DNA from: Acidithrix ferrooxidans
GTDB lineage: Bacteria > Actinomycetota > Acidimicrobiia > Acidimicrobiales > Acidimicrobiaceae
Length of the DNA: 63,086 nucleotides
Direction: 5' to 3'
Assembly (NCBI RefSeq): GCF_000949295.1
Contig: NZ_JXYS01000075.1
Span: 1-63,086 of the forward strand
The position numbers were made by a program, and so were the translations under genes. Position 1 is the first letter of the stretch. Each line of letters begins with the position of its first letter. Positions 9,702-20,432 of this stretch are shown in pieces. The notes beneath the pieces are model-generated. The model saw only the letters and a program-made list of their open reading frames with translations. It was not told where the DNA came from and searched no databases.

Positions 9702-10818
9702 GACGTTGCCAGACGAACCCTTCTAATTTAAATTGATGTAAGTACCACTAATCCTAGCCCTAGCAAAAGTTGAAGGGCGTACTGACACATTTGGATCGCT
9801 CCCGTAATACCTTGAACCCTCTAGTCCAACTGACTGGAAATGCAATAGCCGATCGATGATCAACTACCAAAGATAGTTGCAACACACCGCGTTAGCACCG
9901 ATCAATCTTTGACCATTGAAAAATGTCTAGATCAACAAACAAAAATATATCTCGCTTCAGGGAAAAATCTCCGTCTTGTTGCTTTATCCATGGCACCCAG
10001 CATAAATTAGAGCGAATTGCAATGTCGGTTTTGTCCAGCTTGTTTAGCGATTAGGATCACACCCAAGTTATCTTGATTTCTAGCCAAAAGGTGATCCCCT
10101 TCTCAAGAGCTCCCTAAAACTTCTCTAGCGTTGCTTTGCAAAGTCAACCATCACAGCCAACTAGGCGATCACCTTGGCTACATATGAGTTCACAACACAA
10201 GGTAATAACATGAAACACGAACTAAAGTTCTAAGAACCCCGCAGGGATAAGTCCTTAAATTAATCCTGGAAACCGACTGACAAAAGCTGGGCACCAGTAG
10301 CGACCGCCACAAAATATCTTCGCCCTGAAGAATCGCGATTAACCTTAGGAAAGCGAATTAGTTCAACGGTTCGCCGAGAACAAAATCTCAATCACCCTAG
10401 ATAACCGCCGGTCCAGATAACCGCCATGTCACCCCTATCACCTTCGATGGTTCGATTCGACACACCAATGCTACTCAACTAGTCACCGCTCAACAATTAC
10501 TGCTCAAATCCAAGGGCCAGTCATCGCCGTGTCACCCCTAAAATTCAACGGCAGAGGCTAAGGTTTCGATAGTCCAATTCAATTTCCGCTGTATCGAGTT
10601 GTCCTTCACAAAAAAACTGTGTCTGCGAACTTAGATCTCTGCAAAAGAGTCACCGATCTCCAAAAAAGTCACATATGGTCAATCAAAAATTCGAACAAAC
10701 ATAAAAACAGTTCCAACCGGGATCCTAATGTATCGTAGCTTGGTCTCAATGGAACAAAATACACTTTGAACAAAGATCCATGATTGAAATGAATAGAGAA
10801 ATCGGCGGTGGAGAATCT
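9702..10818. other. Long intergenic region without recognisable genes
   Basis: About 1.1 kb between divergently read genes, so it should hold both promoters. Imperfect short direct repeats occur (for example CGCCATGTCACCCCT near 10422 and CGCCGTGTCACCCCT near 10527). I found no tRNA-like fold and no ORF with coding character apart from the neighbours. Confidence 0.5.
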
Positions 10819-13800
10819 ATGACAATCAAACGAGTTCTTGTAGCCAATAGAGGCGAGATTGCACGGCGCATCATCCAAAGCACAAACAATTTAGGGATCG
10901 ACACTATTGCCTACGTCGCGTTAGACGAAAAAGAGATCGCCCAAAACTATGGGGCTAGCTCTATTGCGCTATCCCAAAATTCAGGAGCAGCAGCCTATTT
11001 AGAGTCAGAAGCCATCGTATTAGCGGCACTAGAAAATCAATGTGATGCCATTCATCCTGGATATGGTTTTTTATCCGAAAGTCCAACCTTTGCGAGGTTG
11101 TGTTTAGAAAACGGCGTAACCTTCATAGGTCCCAGTGTTGAGACGCTCGAACTCCTTGGAGACAAAGCCGCTAGTGGTCGTCTCGCAAAGATGCTTGGAG
11201 TTCCCACGGTTCCCGGTAGCGATGGCCCAACCACCTTAAAAGAAGTTGAATCCAAGCTAGAGAGTTCAAATGCCTCTCTAATTTTAAAGGCAATCAGCGG
11301 AGGTGGTGGAAAAGGCCTTCGAATAATTCGACCCGGCGACGACGCAAAGATCGTCTTTGACCAAGCTTCCAATGAGGCAAAGGCCAACTTTCTAAGTGGA
11401 GACCTCTATTTCGAAGAACTAATCGAAGAAGCAAAACACATCGAGGTACAACTAATCGGAGATGGAAGTGGGCGGGTCTCTCATCTGTATGATCGAGATT
11501 GCAGCTTACAGAGAAATCATCAGAAGTTAATCGAGATAGCTCCAGCTATCACAGTCAAAGACGAGATCCGAAAAAAACTCTTCGAATACAGCGTGGCGAT
11601 CGGCAAGCATCTCAAACTGATGGGCCTTGCAACCATTGAATTTCTGGTCCACGAAGACAGGGTCTACTTTATCGAAGCCAACCCTCGAATCCAAGTCGAA
11701 CATTGCATAACCGAAGAGATCCTTGGGGTCGACCTGGTGGCAGCTGCTATCAAAATCGCTGGTGGCGCCCGCCTCTCTCAGATTCGAATGCGACCTGATC
11801 AGATTGAGCCGCCCAAGAGCCTCTCGATTGAGGTGAGAATCTGCGCTGAAGCACTTTCAATAGAAGGACAAACAACACATTCGTCTGGCATAGTTCAATA
11901 CCTGAACTTTCCTAGCGGGCGTGGAATTCGAATGGAGAGCAATCTCACACAAGGGTGTCACATTAGTTCACGCTATGACTCATTGATAGCCAAGATGATT
12001 CTGACAGACAAAGATGTGACCTTGGCCGAGTTGGCCAAAGGAATGGTCCGTAGCCTTTCGAGGCTTTCGATCCAACCTATTGACACTAACCAAATGCTCC
12101 TGTGCGCCATTTTGGAGACGCCGGAATTTCGAAATGGTATTGCCACTACAGACTTCTTCGACAAATATAGAGCCCGCCTCCTTCACCGCGCAGCTCAGTT
12201 GCAGTCCGACATCAAAAAGACAAAAGCATTCGATGACGCAAAGGCGAAGGAGATCGACCCAACACCTCTTTTTATTTCAGAGAATCAAAATCTAATAAGT
12301 GCAAAGATCACTGGGGTAGTAGTGGAGATGCTGGTTTTCCCAGGTGAACAGATAAAGGCATCACAGGCTATTGCGGTAATTGAATCAATGAAGATGCACC
12401 ACCTCGTATTAATTCCGACACCAGCAAGAATTGAGCAGATATTTGTCAGCGTTGGAGACGAGCTTCGAATCGGTGATCCGATTGTCCTTATTGGATCAAT
12501 AGACGAAGAGCTCACGCTTGGTGAAACCTTAGAGGTAACAGAGATAGACCTAGATGAAATTCGAGACGACCTAAAAGAGGTCATTGACCGGCACAACCTA
12601 ACTCTTGACCAACATCGGATCGAAGTAGTTGAAAAACGTCACTCAAAAATGCGTCGAACGGCTCGCGAAAACATCGATGATCTATGTGATCAAGGCTCTT
12701 TTATTGAATATGGGGCACTAGCAATTGCCGCACAGAGAAGACGTCGAGACCTCGATGATTTAATAAAGAACACTCCAGCCGATGGCATTATTACAGGAAT
12801 CGGAAAAATCGATAACACCTCATGCGTGGTCATCTCCTATGACTACACGGTCTTGGCCGGAACCCAAGGCCTTCAAAACCATAGAAAACTCGATCGAATC
12901 CTTGAAATTGCCAGAGAAAGACTACTTCCTATTGTCCTCTTTGCCGAGGGAGGCGGTGGGCGGCCAGGCGATAGTGACACCTCTCAAATTGCGGGTCTAG
13001 ATTTAAATACCTTCTTCCTATTTGCCTCTCTCTCCAAAGTGGTACCAATTATCGCGATCGTCTCTGGCTATTGCTTTGCTGGAAATGCAGCATTGGCCGG
13101 CTGTGGCGACGTCATCATCGCAACTGACGACGTCAGCATTGGAATGGGTGGTCCAGCCATGATTGAAGGTGGTGGCCTTGGGGTAGTTGCACCAGGAGAT
13201 ATCGGCCCCATGGAGACTCAGTCGAAAAACGGAGTCATCGATATTGCCGTGCCAGATGAGCAAAGTGCAATTGCCATGGCCAAAAAATACTTATCCATTG
13301 TCTCAAAGCCAAAGATTACTGACAATTCCATAGAACAAGATCAAAGAAAACTACGGGTAGCTATTCCGCCAAATCGCCTACGGGTTTATGAGATAGACCC
13401 GATTATCAAGACGATCTTTGACTTTGATTCAGTCATTGAACTAAGAGGCCAATATGCAGTAGGTATTCGTACCTATCTAGCTCGGATCGAGGGTAGATCG
13501 ATTGGGGTAATGGCAAATAACCCTCTTCATCTCAGTGGGGCGATCGACGTAGATGCTGCCAATAAGGCAAGTCGATTTATATCACTCTGCAGCGCGTATA
13601 AGTTGCCCATCATCTCACTCTGTGATACCCCAGGGTTCATGGTAGGCCCCGATTCTGAGCGCCTAGGAGCGGTCAAGGTCTTTGGAGACCTCTTCATAGC
13701 CGGCGCGAACGCTAATGTCCCCCTCATTACAGTGGTCCTACGAAAGGGCTACGGCCTTGGAGCAATGGCAATGGCGGGTGGAGGCTTCAAAAGCTGTGCG

Positions 13801-14049
13801 CTCACGGTCTCTTGGCCGAGTGGAGAGTTCGGCGGGATGGGGCTCGAAGGGGCAATTCGACTTGGCTATCGCCGTGAACTCGAGGCAATCGGAGATCCAA
13901 TAGCACGTCAAAACAGATATGACGAGCTATTGGCACAAATATATGAGGTGGGCAAAGCGATCTCAATGGCTAGCGTCTTCGAGATTGACGACGTTATCGA
14001 TCCCTCTCACACCCGTTCGATTATCTCGAAGACTCTCTCTCAGCTTTAG
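10819..14049 (+). CDS. Single-chain biotin-dependent acyl-CoA carboxylase (BC-BCCP-CT)
   Basis: One polypeptide of 1076 residues carries all parts of an acyl-CoA carboxylase. Residues 1-~450 are biotin carboxylase (VLVANRGEIARRI, HPGYGFLSE, KAISGGGGKGLRI, YFIEANPRIQVEH). The biotinyl domain follows with ESMKM at 522-526, so Lys525 should carry biotin. From ~600 to the end are both halves of the carboxyltransferase (GSFIEYGALAIAAQRRRR, GYCFAGNAALAGCGD, CDTPGFMVG, AMAMAGGGF). It would carboxylate acetyl-, propionyl- or longer acyl-CoA; the architecture recalls the single-chain long-chain acyl-CoA carboxylases known from mycobacteria, but substrate choice is inference. I chose ATG 10819 because GGTGGAG lies just before it and MTIKRVLVANRGEI is the usual N-terminus; an in-frame ATG at 10780 lacks a ribosome site. 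Confidence 0.93.
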   Translation: MTIKRVLVANRGEIARRIIQSTNNLGIDTIAYVALDEKEIAQNYGASSIALSQNSGAAAYLESEAIVLAALENQCDAIHPGYGFLSESPTFARLCLENGVTFIGPSVETLELLGDKAASGRLAKMLGVPTVPGSDGPTTLKEVESKLESSNASLILKAISGGGGKGLRIIRPGDDAKIVFDQASNEAKANFLSGDLYFEELIEEAKHIEVQLIGDGSGRVSHLYDRDCSLQRNHQKLIEIAPAITVKDEIRKKLFEYSVAIGKHLKLMGLATIEFLVHEDRVYFIEANPRIQVEHCITEEILGVDLVAAAIKIAGGARLSQIRMRPDQIEPPKSLSIEVRICAEALSIEGQTTHSSGIVQYLNFPSGRGIRMESNLTQGCHISSRYDSLIAKMILTDKDVTLAELAKGMVRSLSRLSIQPIDTNQMLLCAILETPEFRNGIATTDFFDKYRARLLHRAAQLQSDIKKTKAFDDAKAKEIDPTPLFISENQNLISAKITGVVVEMLVFPGEQIKASQAIAVIESMKMHHLVLIPTPARIEQIFVSVGDELRIGDPIVLIGSIDEELTLGETLEVTEIDLDEIRDDLKEVIDRHNLTLDQHRIEVVEKRHSKMRRTARENIDDLCDQGSFIEYGALAIAAQRRRRDLDDLIKNTPADGIITGIGKIDNTSCVVISYDYTVLAGTQGLQNHRKLDRILEIARERLLPIVLFAEGGGGRPGDSDTSQIAGLDLNTFFLFASLSKVVPIIAIVSGYCFAGNAALAGCGDVIIATDDVSIGMGGPAMIEGGGLGVVAPGDIGPMETQSKNGVIDIAVPDEQSAIAMAKKYLSIVSKPKITDNSIEQDQRKLRVAIPPNRLRVYEIDPIIKTIFDFDSVIELRGQYAVGIRTYLARIEGRSIGVMANNPLHLSGAIDVDAANKASRFISLCSAYKLPIISLCDTPGFMVGPDSERLGAVKVFGDLFIAGANANVPLITVVLRKGYGLGAMAMAGGGFKSCALTVSWPSGEFGGMGLEGAIRLGYRRELEAIGDPIARQNRYDELLAQIYEVGKAISMASVFEIDDVIDPSHTRSIISKTLSQL

Positions 14050-15277
14050 TCTTTGGCTACGATGAAACCTTGGCCATTCAAAGAATAAAGAGAAACGGTC
14101 CCTAAACGATCCTAATCAAGGCTCAGAATCCATCGGTGAAAATCTCATCCGAAGCAAGTCAACATGACGTCAAACTCAAAAACTAACGACCCTAAAAAAT
14201 TGAACAACACAAAAGGTTTAAGGAACCAAAAAGATCAACCCATAGAAAAGGTCAGCCCATGAAAAAGTTCAACCCATAGAAAAGGTCAGCCCATGAAAAA
14301 GTTCAATTAAATCTCCACAAGGCCACCTATCTATTAGCCCTCTATTAGATTGCTCCGAATAATAACTGGCCTTAATACTTGAAATGGATCAGATGGTACC
14401 AATTGCCATTGACGGTCACCGTGCTTCAGATACCTTGAGCTCTGGCGACTTAGTCTTAGTATTTCATGGGCCGTTGTGAGGGTCGCTGTCCGATTGCATG
14501 GAGGCTACCCTTCTCAAAACACCCTTAAAATCTTCCATAAAAGTCCTAGCTAAAGATAGTCTCCTTGATAACTTGGGGTCTAACTCCGTGGCGAAACCCA
14601 TAGGGAGCGAATACAAGTCATAAATAGAGACGCCATTCCACCGCTAGGAGTCGACCAGATAATGCATCAACCAGATAAATATGATAAATACATAATTCAC
14701 CGGCTGACTTATGTAGGTGAAATTGTATCCTACCTCCACTGAGCTCAATGTTCAAAGCTCACTGTTCACTAGAGTAGGAGAAGATGATGCCATTCTGCAA
14801 GCAAAATCTAGCTCATCATTCAATTCGAGATTTACCGTTCTCGGTACCGTCTAAGTTAGTTCGTCGACCCAAACAGGGCTCAACAAATAAAGATTCCCTA
14901 TATTCGATGACATCGTTATCGACTTCGCACATATGCAATTCGATAGACCCATCGATTGAGCACCGTTAGGGGAAGCAATCTGGTTATTTGCAAAAGAACT
15001 TTTGAAATAGAAACAGCTAAAAACGCTATCGTAGTAATGAAATTTGTCGTCAGACCATCTCGTCTATCCTAAGAAAGATAACCAAATGCGACAACCTGGA
15101 AGATAGATTCCCAAGTAAGGAGACCGATTTACCAAATGACCACATCAGATCCGATGAAGATCAAAATCGATAACCCGTCAAATCCAAAAAATAATTGTCC
15201 TAAATGCTAACTGCGAGTGGTCTGCAACAACACTCCTTGGCAAAACTTCTTGGCAACACTAGACCTCAATGCCTTCC
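14050..15277. other. Long intergenic region ending at an IS630 insertion
   Basis: About 1.2 kb with no ORF of convincing coding character. It contains a two-copy tandem repeat at 14235-14306. The right boundary is the TA dinucleotide where the insertion sequence landed. Confidence 0.5.
14235..14306. repeat. 34-bp tandem repeat, two copies
   Basis: Bases 14235-14268 and 14269-14302 are identical, followed by a 4-base start of a third copy. Each unit itself contains two related halves (CCCATAGAAAAGGTCAG and CCCATGAAAAAGTTCAA), so the underlying period is about 17 bp. Confidence 0.9.
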
Positions 15278-15279
15278 TA

Positions 15280-16533
15280 GTGTCCCCTCTCATAAGTTCC
15301 CTGAGTTCTAGTTCCCCAGATACTTTGCCATCGATGCGAATATCTCGTCAGCTGTCTTTACCCACCTAAATGGTGTTGGGTCTTGGTTCCAGCGCTCTGC
15401 CCAGGTGTTGATCGAAGCAACGAGTTGCTTTTGTGACTTATGGGTGGATGTGTGGAGCATTTTGGTAGTCAGTTCCGAGAACCATCTCTCAACCAGGTTC
15501 ATCCACGAGGAGTAGGTGGGTGTAAAATGGAAGTGGAATCTGGGGTTTTTTATGAGCCAGGCCCGTACAGCATCGGTTTTATGCGTTGCATAATTGTCCA
15601 GGATGACGTGGACTTCGAGTTCTTTTGGAACTTCTTTTTTCACCTGATCCAAAAAGGCTATGAACTCGATCGCCCGATGAGCCTTTGTGGTGTTGGTGAT
15701 CACCTTGCCAGAGGCAACATCAAGTGCTGCAAAGAGATTTGTTGTGCCGTTGCGTTTGTAGTCATGTGTTTGCCGCTCTGGAACAAAAGGTCTCATGGGA
15801 AGCAGTGGCTGGGTTCTATCCAACGCCTGGATCTGTGTCTTTTCGTCAATACATAGTACCAGTGCAGCATCAGGGGGATTGAGATAGATCCCAGTTATGT
15901 CGCGGACCTTTTCGGCAAAGGCCGGATCGGTACTGATGTTGAAGTATCCCAAGACATGGGGCTTGAGGCCAAAGGTTCTCCAGATACGTGAGATGCTCGC
16001 TGGTGATACCCCGATCCGCTTGGACATTGAAGACGTCGACCACTGGGTAGCAAGCGGGGGCTCTTCTTCCAAAGTGATCCTTAGAATCTCGGCGATCTTT
16101 TCGTCATCAATGCTTCTCGGTTTTCCACTTCTCGGTGCGTCATCGAGAAGTTCCACTCCGTAGTTGATAAAACGCCGCTTCCATTTGCATACCGTCTCTG
16201 TAGATATCTGAAGTCTTTGCGCGATCTCGTTGGTTCCAACCCCTTCGTTACTCCATAGGGCAATGCTGGCCCTTGCCACCTGTCCTATGGGAGCTGTGGA
16301 CTTTCTTACCACTGCTTCTAATTCGCTACGTTCTTTGGGACTGAGCGGAACCACCGAAGCTTGTCGTCCAGATCTCTTCTTGGGCGGCTTGCTCTGGTTG
16401 GCATCAATGTTTGGCTCCTCTGAAATGGTGTGACTTTGCATCGTACTCCCTTGCAAGGTTATGTCCTTACCAAGGAGAACAACCTTAGAAGGGATTAATT
16501 CCTCAGTTTCAGGGAAATTATGAGAGGGGACAC
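15280..16533. mobile_element. Intact IS630-family insertion sequence
   Basis: The element is 1254 bp long with 25-bp terminal inverted repeats, 15280-15304 and 16509-16533, that differ at one position (both begin GTGTCCCCTCTCATAA). TA lies immediately outside each end (15278-15279 and 16534-16535), the expected target duplication for the IS630/Tc1/mariner group. The transposase reading frame is uninterrupted, so the copy may be active. It inserted downstream of both the carboxylase gene and the transporter gene, disrupting neither. Confidence 0.95.
15308..16441 (-). CDS. IS630-family transposase
   Basis: 377 residues from the ATG at 16441; a TTG five codons upstream (16456), preceded by AAGGA, is an alternative start. 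The N-terminal half is helix-turn-helix DNA binding ([25 protein letters not shown], then [17 protein letters not shown]). The C-terminal DDE domain shows [17 protein letters not shown] (first Asp), [12 protein letters not shown] (second Asp) and [18 protein letters not shown] (Glu). It would cut the element ends and insert at TA. The stop codon lies just inside the left inverted repeat. No frameshift or internal stop is present. Confidence 0.95.
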   Translation of the reverse strand: MQSHTISEEPNIDANQSKPPKKRSGRQASVVPLSPKERSELEAVVRKSTAPIGQVARASIALWSNEGVGTNEIAQRLQISTETVCKWKRRFINYGVELLDDAPRSGKPRSIDDEKIAEILRITLEEEPPLATQWSTSSMSKRIGVSPASISRIWRTFGLKPHVLGYFNISTDPAFAEKVRDITGIYLNPPDAALVLCIDEKTQIQALDRTQPLLPMRPFVPERQTHDYKRNGTTNLFAALDVASGKVITNTTKAHRAIEFIAFLDQVKKEVPKELEVHVILDNYATHKTDAVRAWLIKNPRFHFHFTPTYSSWMNLVERWFSELTTKMLHTSTHKSQKQLVASINTWAERWNQDPTPFRWVKTADEIFASMAKYLGN

Positions 16534-16567
16534 TAGTTACAGCGCTTGAGACTGTAAAGAGGTACCT

Positions 16568-16602
16568 GATTCTTTCAGGAAGCTAAGCCCCCTGAAAGAA
16601 TC
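16568..16602 (-). terminator. Hairpin downstream of the VIT transporter gene
   Basis: A perfect 12-bp stem, GATTCTTTCAGG (16568-16579) with its complement at 16591-16602, and an 11-nt loop. It is 26 bases past the stop of the leftward transporter gene. There is little U-tract after the stem, so strength is uncertain. Confidence 0.55.
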
Positions 16603-16628
16603 AAAGTTCAAAGCAGATTGATCCCGAT

Positions 16629-17351
16629 TTAAAGGCCCGCATGGCCAACAAGTGCGCCTACGGCCGCGGTAACCGCCATGGCGAGCGAACCACCTATCAT
16701 AACGCGCAAAGTTGCACGCCAAGGCTTAGCACCACCTACTGTTGCTCCTAAGAAGCCAATGACTCCCAGAGCTACTACAGCCACCGCAACGATAACTATC
16801 GTTCGAATGTTAGATGGAGCCAACACCAGAGCCACAATGGGTAAAGCTGCGCCAGAAGCAAATGCAGCGGCTGAGGCCAGTGCTGCTTGGACTGGACGAG
16901 CCTTTGACATCTCAAGTATCCCAAGTTCCTCACGGGCATGAGATCCCAAAGCGTCGTGCTTGCTAAGAGCTTCCGCAACTTGAACGGCTAACTCTTTGGT
17001 CAGACCTCGCTCAATGTAAAATCCAGCTAGTTCACGAAGTTCGGCCTCTGGATAGTGCTCTAGTTCGTGAGCTTCACGAGCCAAGTCCGCCTCTTCGGCG
17101 TCTCGCTGGGACGATACTGAGACATATTCTCCAGCTGCCATAGCCATGGCTCCGGCAGCTAATCCGGCAAAGCCTGCAGTTAGAATTACACTGTGGGAGG
17201 CTGAAGATGCCGCAACGCCTATCATCAACGAAGCAGTTGAGACAATACCGTCGTCGGCGCCCAGAACCGCTGCACGAAGCCATCCAGCCCTATGTAGTTT
17301 GTGGCCCTCGGCCTTTGGGTGGTGTTTTTTAGTGTCGTCGACAGAAGTCAT
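16629..17351 (-). CDS. VIT1/CCC1-family iron/manganese transporter
   Basis: 240 residues. It begins with a His-containing hydrophilic tail, then RAAVLGADDGIVSTASLMIGV, the typical first membrane segment of the family, and continues GEYVSVSSQRDAEEADLAREAHEL, which leads into a cytoplasmic acidic helical region. Three more hydrophobic segments follow in the C-terminal 100 residues. Family members move Fe2+ or Mn2+ out of the cytoplasm. AAGG lies 8 bases before the ATG. The gene is divergent from acnA, itself an iron-sulfur enzyme, so shared iron regulation is possible but no Fur-type box was recognised in the 248-bp gap. Confidence 0.92.
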   Translation of the reverse strand: MTSVDDTKKHHPKAEGHKLHRAGWLRAAVLGADDGIVSTASLMIGVAASSASHSVILTAGFAGLAAGAMAMAAGEYVSVSSQRDAEEADLAREAHELEHYPEAELRELAGFYIERGLTKELAVQVAEALSKHDALGSHAREELGILEMSKARPVQAALASAAAFASGAALPIVALVLAPSNIRTIVIVAVAVVALGVIGFLGATVGGAKPWRATLRVMIGGSLAMAVTAAVGALVGHAGL

Positions 17352-17599
17352 AGCTAAGACCTTAACACCCTGGGGAGGCTACCTAACTATTTGCGAAGTT
17401 GAATTTACCCGTACTTTACTCAATATTTGCCCTAGGTTCGATTAATCCAAGATTCATCTTTGAACATAAGGTCATTAATGTATTTCGCGAATCAGTTTGC
17501 CTTCAAAAAGTTAGAAGATTACAAAACCCCAACGAGCCGGATTAGCAAGAACGGGCGCCCGTGGCTACGATAGGTATGACATAAATAGAAGGAGAGACG

Positions 17600-20272
17600 A
17601 TGGCCAACTCTTTTGGTTCAAAGACAGACCTCGTTGTCGGTGACAAAAGCTACTCAATTCACGCACTAAGTGCTACCTCGCACTTGGGAGACGTTTCAAA
17701 ACTACCCTTTTCTCTAAAGATACTCTTGGAGAACCTGCTTCGAAATGAAGATGGCATATCAGTCAAAGCAAGCGATATTGAATATTTAATAAACTCTCGA
17801 AATGGCGCAGCGCCACAAGAGATCGCGTTTTCCCCTGCTCGCATTCTGATGCAGGACTTCACCGGAGTGCCAGCGGTCGTTGACCTCGCGACGATGCGAG
17901 ATGCGATGATTGAACTCGGCGGGGATCCCAACAAGGTCAATCCACTCATTCCAGCCGAATTGGTAATCGACCACTCGGTAATTGCCGATGACTTTGGAAA
18001 TTCGGACTCCTTTTCGATCAACGCTGGGCTAGAAGCTCAGAGAAACAAGGAGAGATATCAATTTCTTCGTTGGGGCCAGCAAGCCTTCGACAACTTCTCA
18101 GTCGTACCACCAGATACTGGTATTTGCCACCAGGTCAACTTGGAATACCTAGCTCGAGTGGTCTTTGTCGACGACAATAACAACGCCTACCCTGACACCT
18201 TGGTCGGCACAGATTCACACACCACCATGATCAATGGCCTATCGGTTGTAGGTTGGGGTGTTGGTGGAATTGAAGCTGAGGCTGCAATGTTGGGACAACC
18301 CATCTCCATGCTGGTTCCACGAGTCGTAGGAATCCGCCTTTCTGGAACTCTACCCGCTGGAACGACAGCGACCGACCTTGTTCTCACGGTTACTGAGATG
18401 TTGAGAGCCCATGGAGTGGTTGGCAAGTTCGTCGAATTCTACGGTCCCGGATGCGCAAACGTACCTCTTGAAAATCGCGCAACGATCGGTAATATGTCCC
18501 CAGAATATGGATCGACCATCACCGTCTTTCCAATCGACGATGAAGTTCTCAAATACCTATCCCTCACGGGAAGGTCCAAAGATCAAATCGCACTCGTTGA
18601 GGCATATGCTAAGACTCAAGGCCTATGGCTAGATCCAGACCATGTTCCTCAATACGACGAATACCTAGAGCTTGACCTATCGACCATCGTGCCATCGATA
18701 GCTGGACCAGCACGACCACAAGATCGTGTTCCACTAACACAGGGAAAAGAGCGCTTCATTGACGCGCTTGAAAAATCCTTTGCGCAACAAGGTTCAAAAA
18801 GCGAGCTCTCCAATAAGGTCCCCGTCACACTCAAAGACGGAAGAAGCTTCGATATCGATCATGGCCATATCGTCATTGCTGCTATCACCTCCTGTACTAA
18901 CACCTCGAATCCTTCGGTCATGGTTGCCGCTGGACTGGTAGCCAAAAAAGCAGTTGAGCTTGGTCTCAAAGCCAAGCCATGGGTAAAGACGACGCTAGCG
19001 CCAGGCTCCAAGGTTGTCATGGACTACTACGATCGAGCAGCACTGACTCCATATCTAGAAAAGCTAGGGTTCTTCTTAGTTGGTTATGGATGCACAACTT
19101 GTATCGGTAACTCAGGACCACTCCTTCCTGAGGTCTCAGCTGCAATCGCCGCTGGCAACATCTCTGCGGTATCGGTGCTCTCGGGAAATAGAAACTTCGA
19201 AGGCCGAATCAATCCAGACGTACGAATGAACTATCTAGCTTCGCCTCCATTGGTAATAGCTTATGCAATCGCTGGCACCATGAACATCAATCTCGCCAGC
19301 GAGCCACTTGGTGAGACGACTGGCGGCAAGGCGGTGTATTTGAGTGACATCTGGCCAAGTGAAGCTGAAGTAGCTGAGGTGATCCGCCAAAGCATTGGAA
19401 CTGAGATGTTTGCCTCATCGTATAACAATGCATTCCTAGGTGATGAGCGTTGGCAGACCCTTGATACTCCATCTGGAAGTCAATTCAAATGGAATAACAA
19501 AGAGTCAACCTACGTCCACAAAGCACCTTTCTTTGCGGGTATCACGCCAACTCCAGCGCCAGTCAAGCCAATTGTAGGTGCAAGAGTTCTAGGGGTCTTT
19601 GGTGACTCGGTTACGACAGATCACATCTCTCCCGCCGGATCGATCAAAGCTTCGTCTCCTGCTGGCGAATGGCTCTCAATGCGCGGTGTCCCCCAAGGAG
19701 ATTTCAACTCATATGGTGCTCGTCGTGGTAACCACGAAGTAATGATCCGTGGAACCTTCGCGAACATTCGAATTCGAAATCGCCTTGTTGAACCAAAAGA
19801 AGGTGGCTTTACCAAACTCTTCCCCGAAGAGACCATTACTACGATCTACGACGCTGCTATGACATACCAAGAGCGAGGCGTTTCACTGGTTATCTTGGCT
19901 GGAAAAGAATACGGTTCTGGCTCATCACGCGACTGGGCCGCCAAGGGAACTTTCCTCCTTGGAGTTAGGGCAGTTATTGCGGAGAGCTTTGAGAGAATTC
20001 ATCGTTCCAACTTGGTCGGAATGGGCATCCTTCCACTGCAATTCATCACCGGTGACTCAATCGCCTCCCTAGGTCTAAGTGGTCAGGAAGTCTTCGACAT
20101 TAGCGGAGTCGAAGAGCTAGCTCAAAGTGACTCACTTCCCGATATGGTTACGGTGACCGCTGGAGACAAATCCTTCGATGTAAAGGTAAGAATCGACACT
20201 CCAAAGGAGTTAGATTACTACCGCCACGGTGGAATTCTTCAATATGTGCTTCGCAACTTGGCCAAATCCTAA
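17600..20272 (+). CDS. acnA: Aconitate hydratase
   Basis: 890 residues, typical of the monomeric AcnA/IRP type. It interconverts citrate and isocitrate in the TCA cycle. The three cysteine ligands of the [4Fe-4S] cluster are Cys432 ([11 protein letters not shown]), Cys498 and Cys501 ([13 protein letters not shown]). [26 protein letters not shown] and the swivel-domain string [16 protein letters not shown] are present. AAGGAGAG lies just before the ATG at 17600. The gene stands alone and ends in a strong terminator. Confidence 0.97.
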   Translation: MANSFGSKTDLVVGDKSYSIHALSATSHLGDVSKLPFSLKILLENLLRNEDGISVKASDIEYLINSRNGAAPQEIAFSPARILMQDFTGVPAVVDLATMRDAMIELGGDPNKVNPLIPAELVIDHSVIADDFGNSDSFSINAGLEAQRNKERYQFLRWGQQAFDNFSVVPPDTGICHQVNLEYLARVVFVDDNNNAYPDTLVGTDSHTTMINGLSVVGWGVGGIEAEAAMLGQPISMLVPRVVGIRLSGTLPAGTTATDLVLTVTEMLRAHGVVGKFVEFYGPGCANVPLENRATIGNMSPEYGSTITVFPIDDEVLKYLSLTGRSKDQIALVEAYAKTQGLWLDPDHVPQYDEYLELDLSTIVPSIAGPARPQDRVPLTQGKERFIDALEKSFAQQGSKSELSNKVPVTLKDGRSFDIDHGHIVIAAITSCTNTSNPSVMVAAGLVAKKAVELGLKAKPWVKTTLAPGSKVVMDYYDRAALTPYLEKLGFFLVGYGCTTCIGNSGPLLPEVSAAIAAGNISAVSVLSGNRNFEGRINPDVRMNYLASPPLVIAYAIAGTMNINLASEPLGETTGGKAVYLSDIWPSEAEVAEVIRQSIGTEMFASSYNNAFLGDERWQTLDTPSGSQFKWNNKESTYVHKAPFFAGITPTPAPVKPIVGARVLGVFGDSVTTDHISPAGSIKASSPAGEWLSMRGVPQGDFNSYGARRGNHEVMIRGTFANIRIRNRLVEPKEGGFTKLFPEETITTIYDAAMTYQERGVSLVILAGKEYGSGSSRDWAAKGTFLLGVRAVIAESFERIHRSNLVGMGILPLQFITGDSIASLGLSGQEVFDISGVEELAQSDSLPDMVTVTAGDKSFDVKVRIDTPKELDYYRHGGILQYVLRNLAKS

Positions 20273-20312
20273 AGACCAAGGCAATTGAAATTAACCCTTT
20301 GAATATCAACCT

Positions 20313-20340
20313 GGGTTGGTTCAACTAGTTGAACCAACCC
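20313..20340. repeat. 28-bp perfect palindrome after acnA
   Basis: GGGTTGGTTCAACT is followed directly by its exact reverse complement. The right arm overlaps the left arm of the terminator stem at 20336-20369 by 5 bases, so in RNA the two folds compete. Confidence 0.85.
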
Positions 20341-20376
20341 ATTGAGATGGTCGACTTTTTCAATGGGTTCTTTTTT
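20336..20376 (+). terminator. Rho-independent terminator of acnA
   Basis: AACCCATTGA (20336-20345) pairs with TCAATGGGTT (20360-20369), followed by CTTTTTT. It is about 60 bases after the acnA stop. Confidence 0.9.
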
Positions 20377-20396
20377 ATGAAAAGCCGCTATTAAAG

Positions 20397-20432
20397 ATCA
20401 GCTAGAGAAAGATGTCTCTTTCTCTAGCTGAT
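20397..20432. repeat. Perfect 16-bp hairpin with TGTC loop
   Basis: ATCAGCTAGAGAAAGA at 20397-20412 and its exact complement at 20417-20432 enclose a 4-nt loop. No U-tract follows. It lies directly behind the acnA terminator and may be a backup terminator or mRNA-end stabiliser. Confidence 0.75.

Noticed and set aside
10430-10500. A GGTTCGATTC string resembling a tRNA T-loop
   Set aside because: No matching acceptor stem, D-arm or anticodon stem could be folded around it.
14235-14306. Possible CRISPR from repeated units here and at 48645
   Set aside because: The units are directly adjacent with no spacers, and no cas genes are present.
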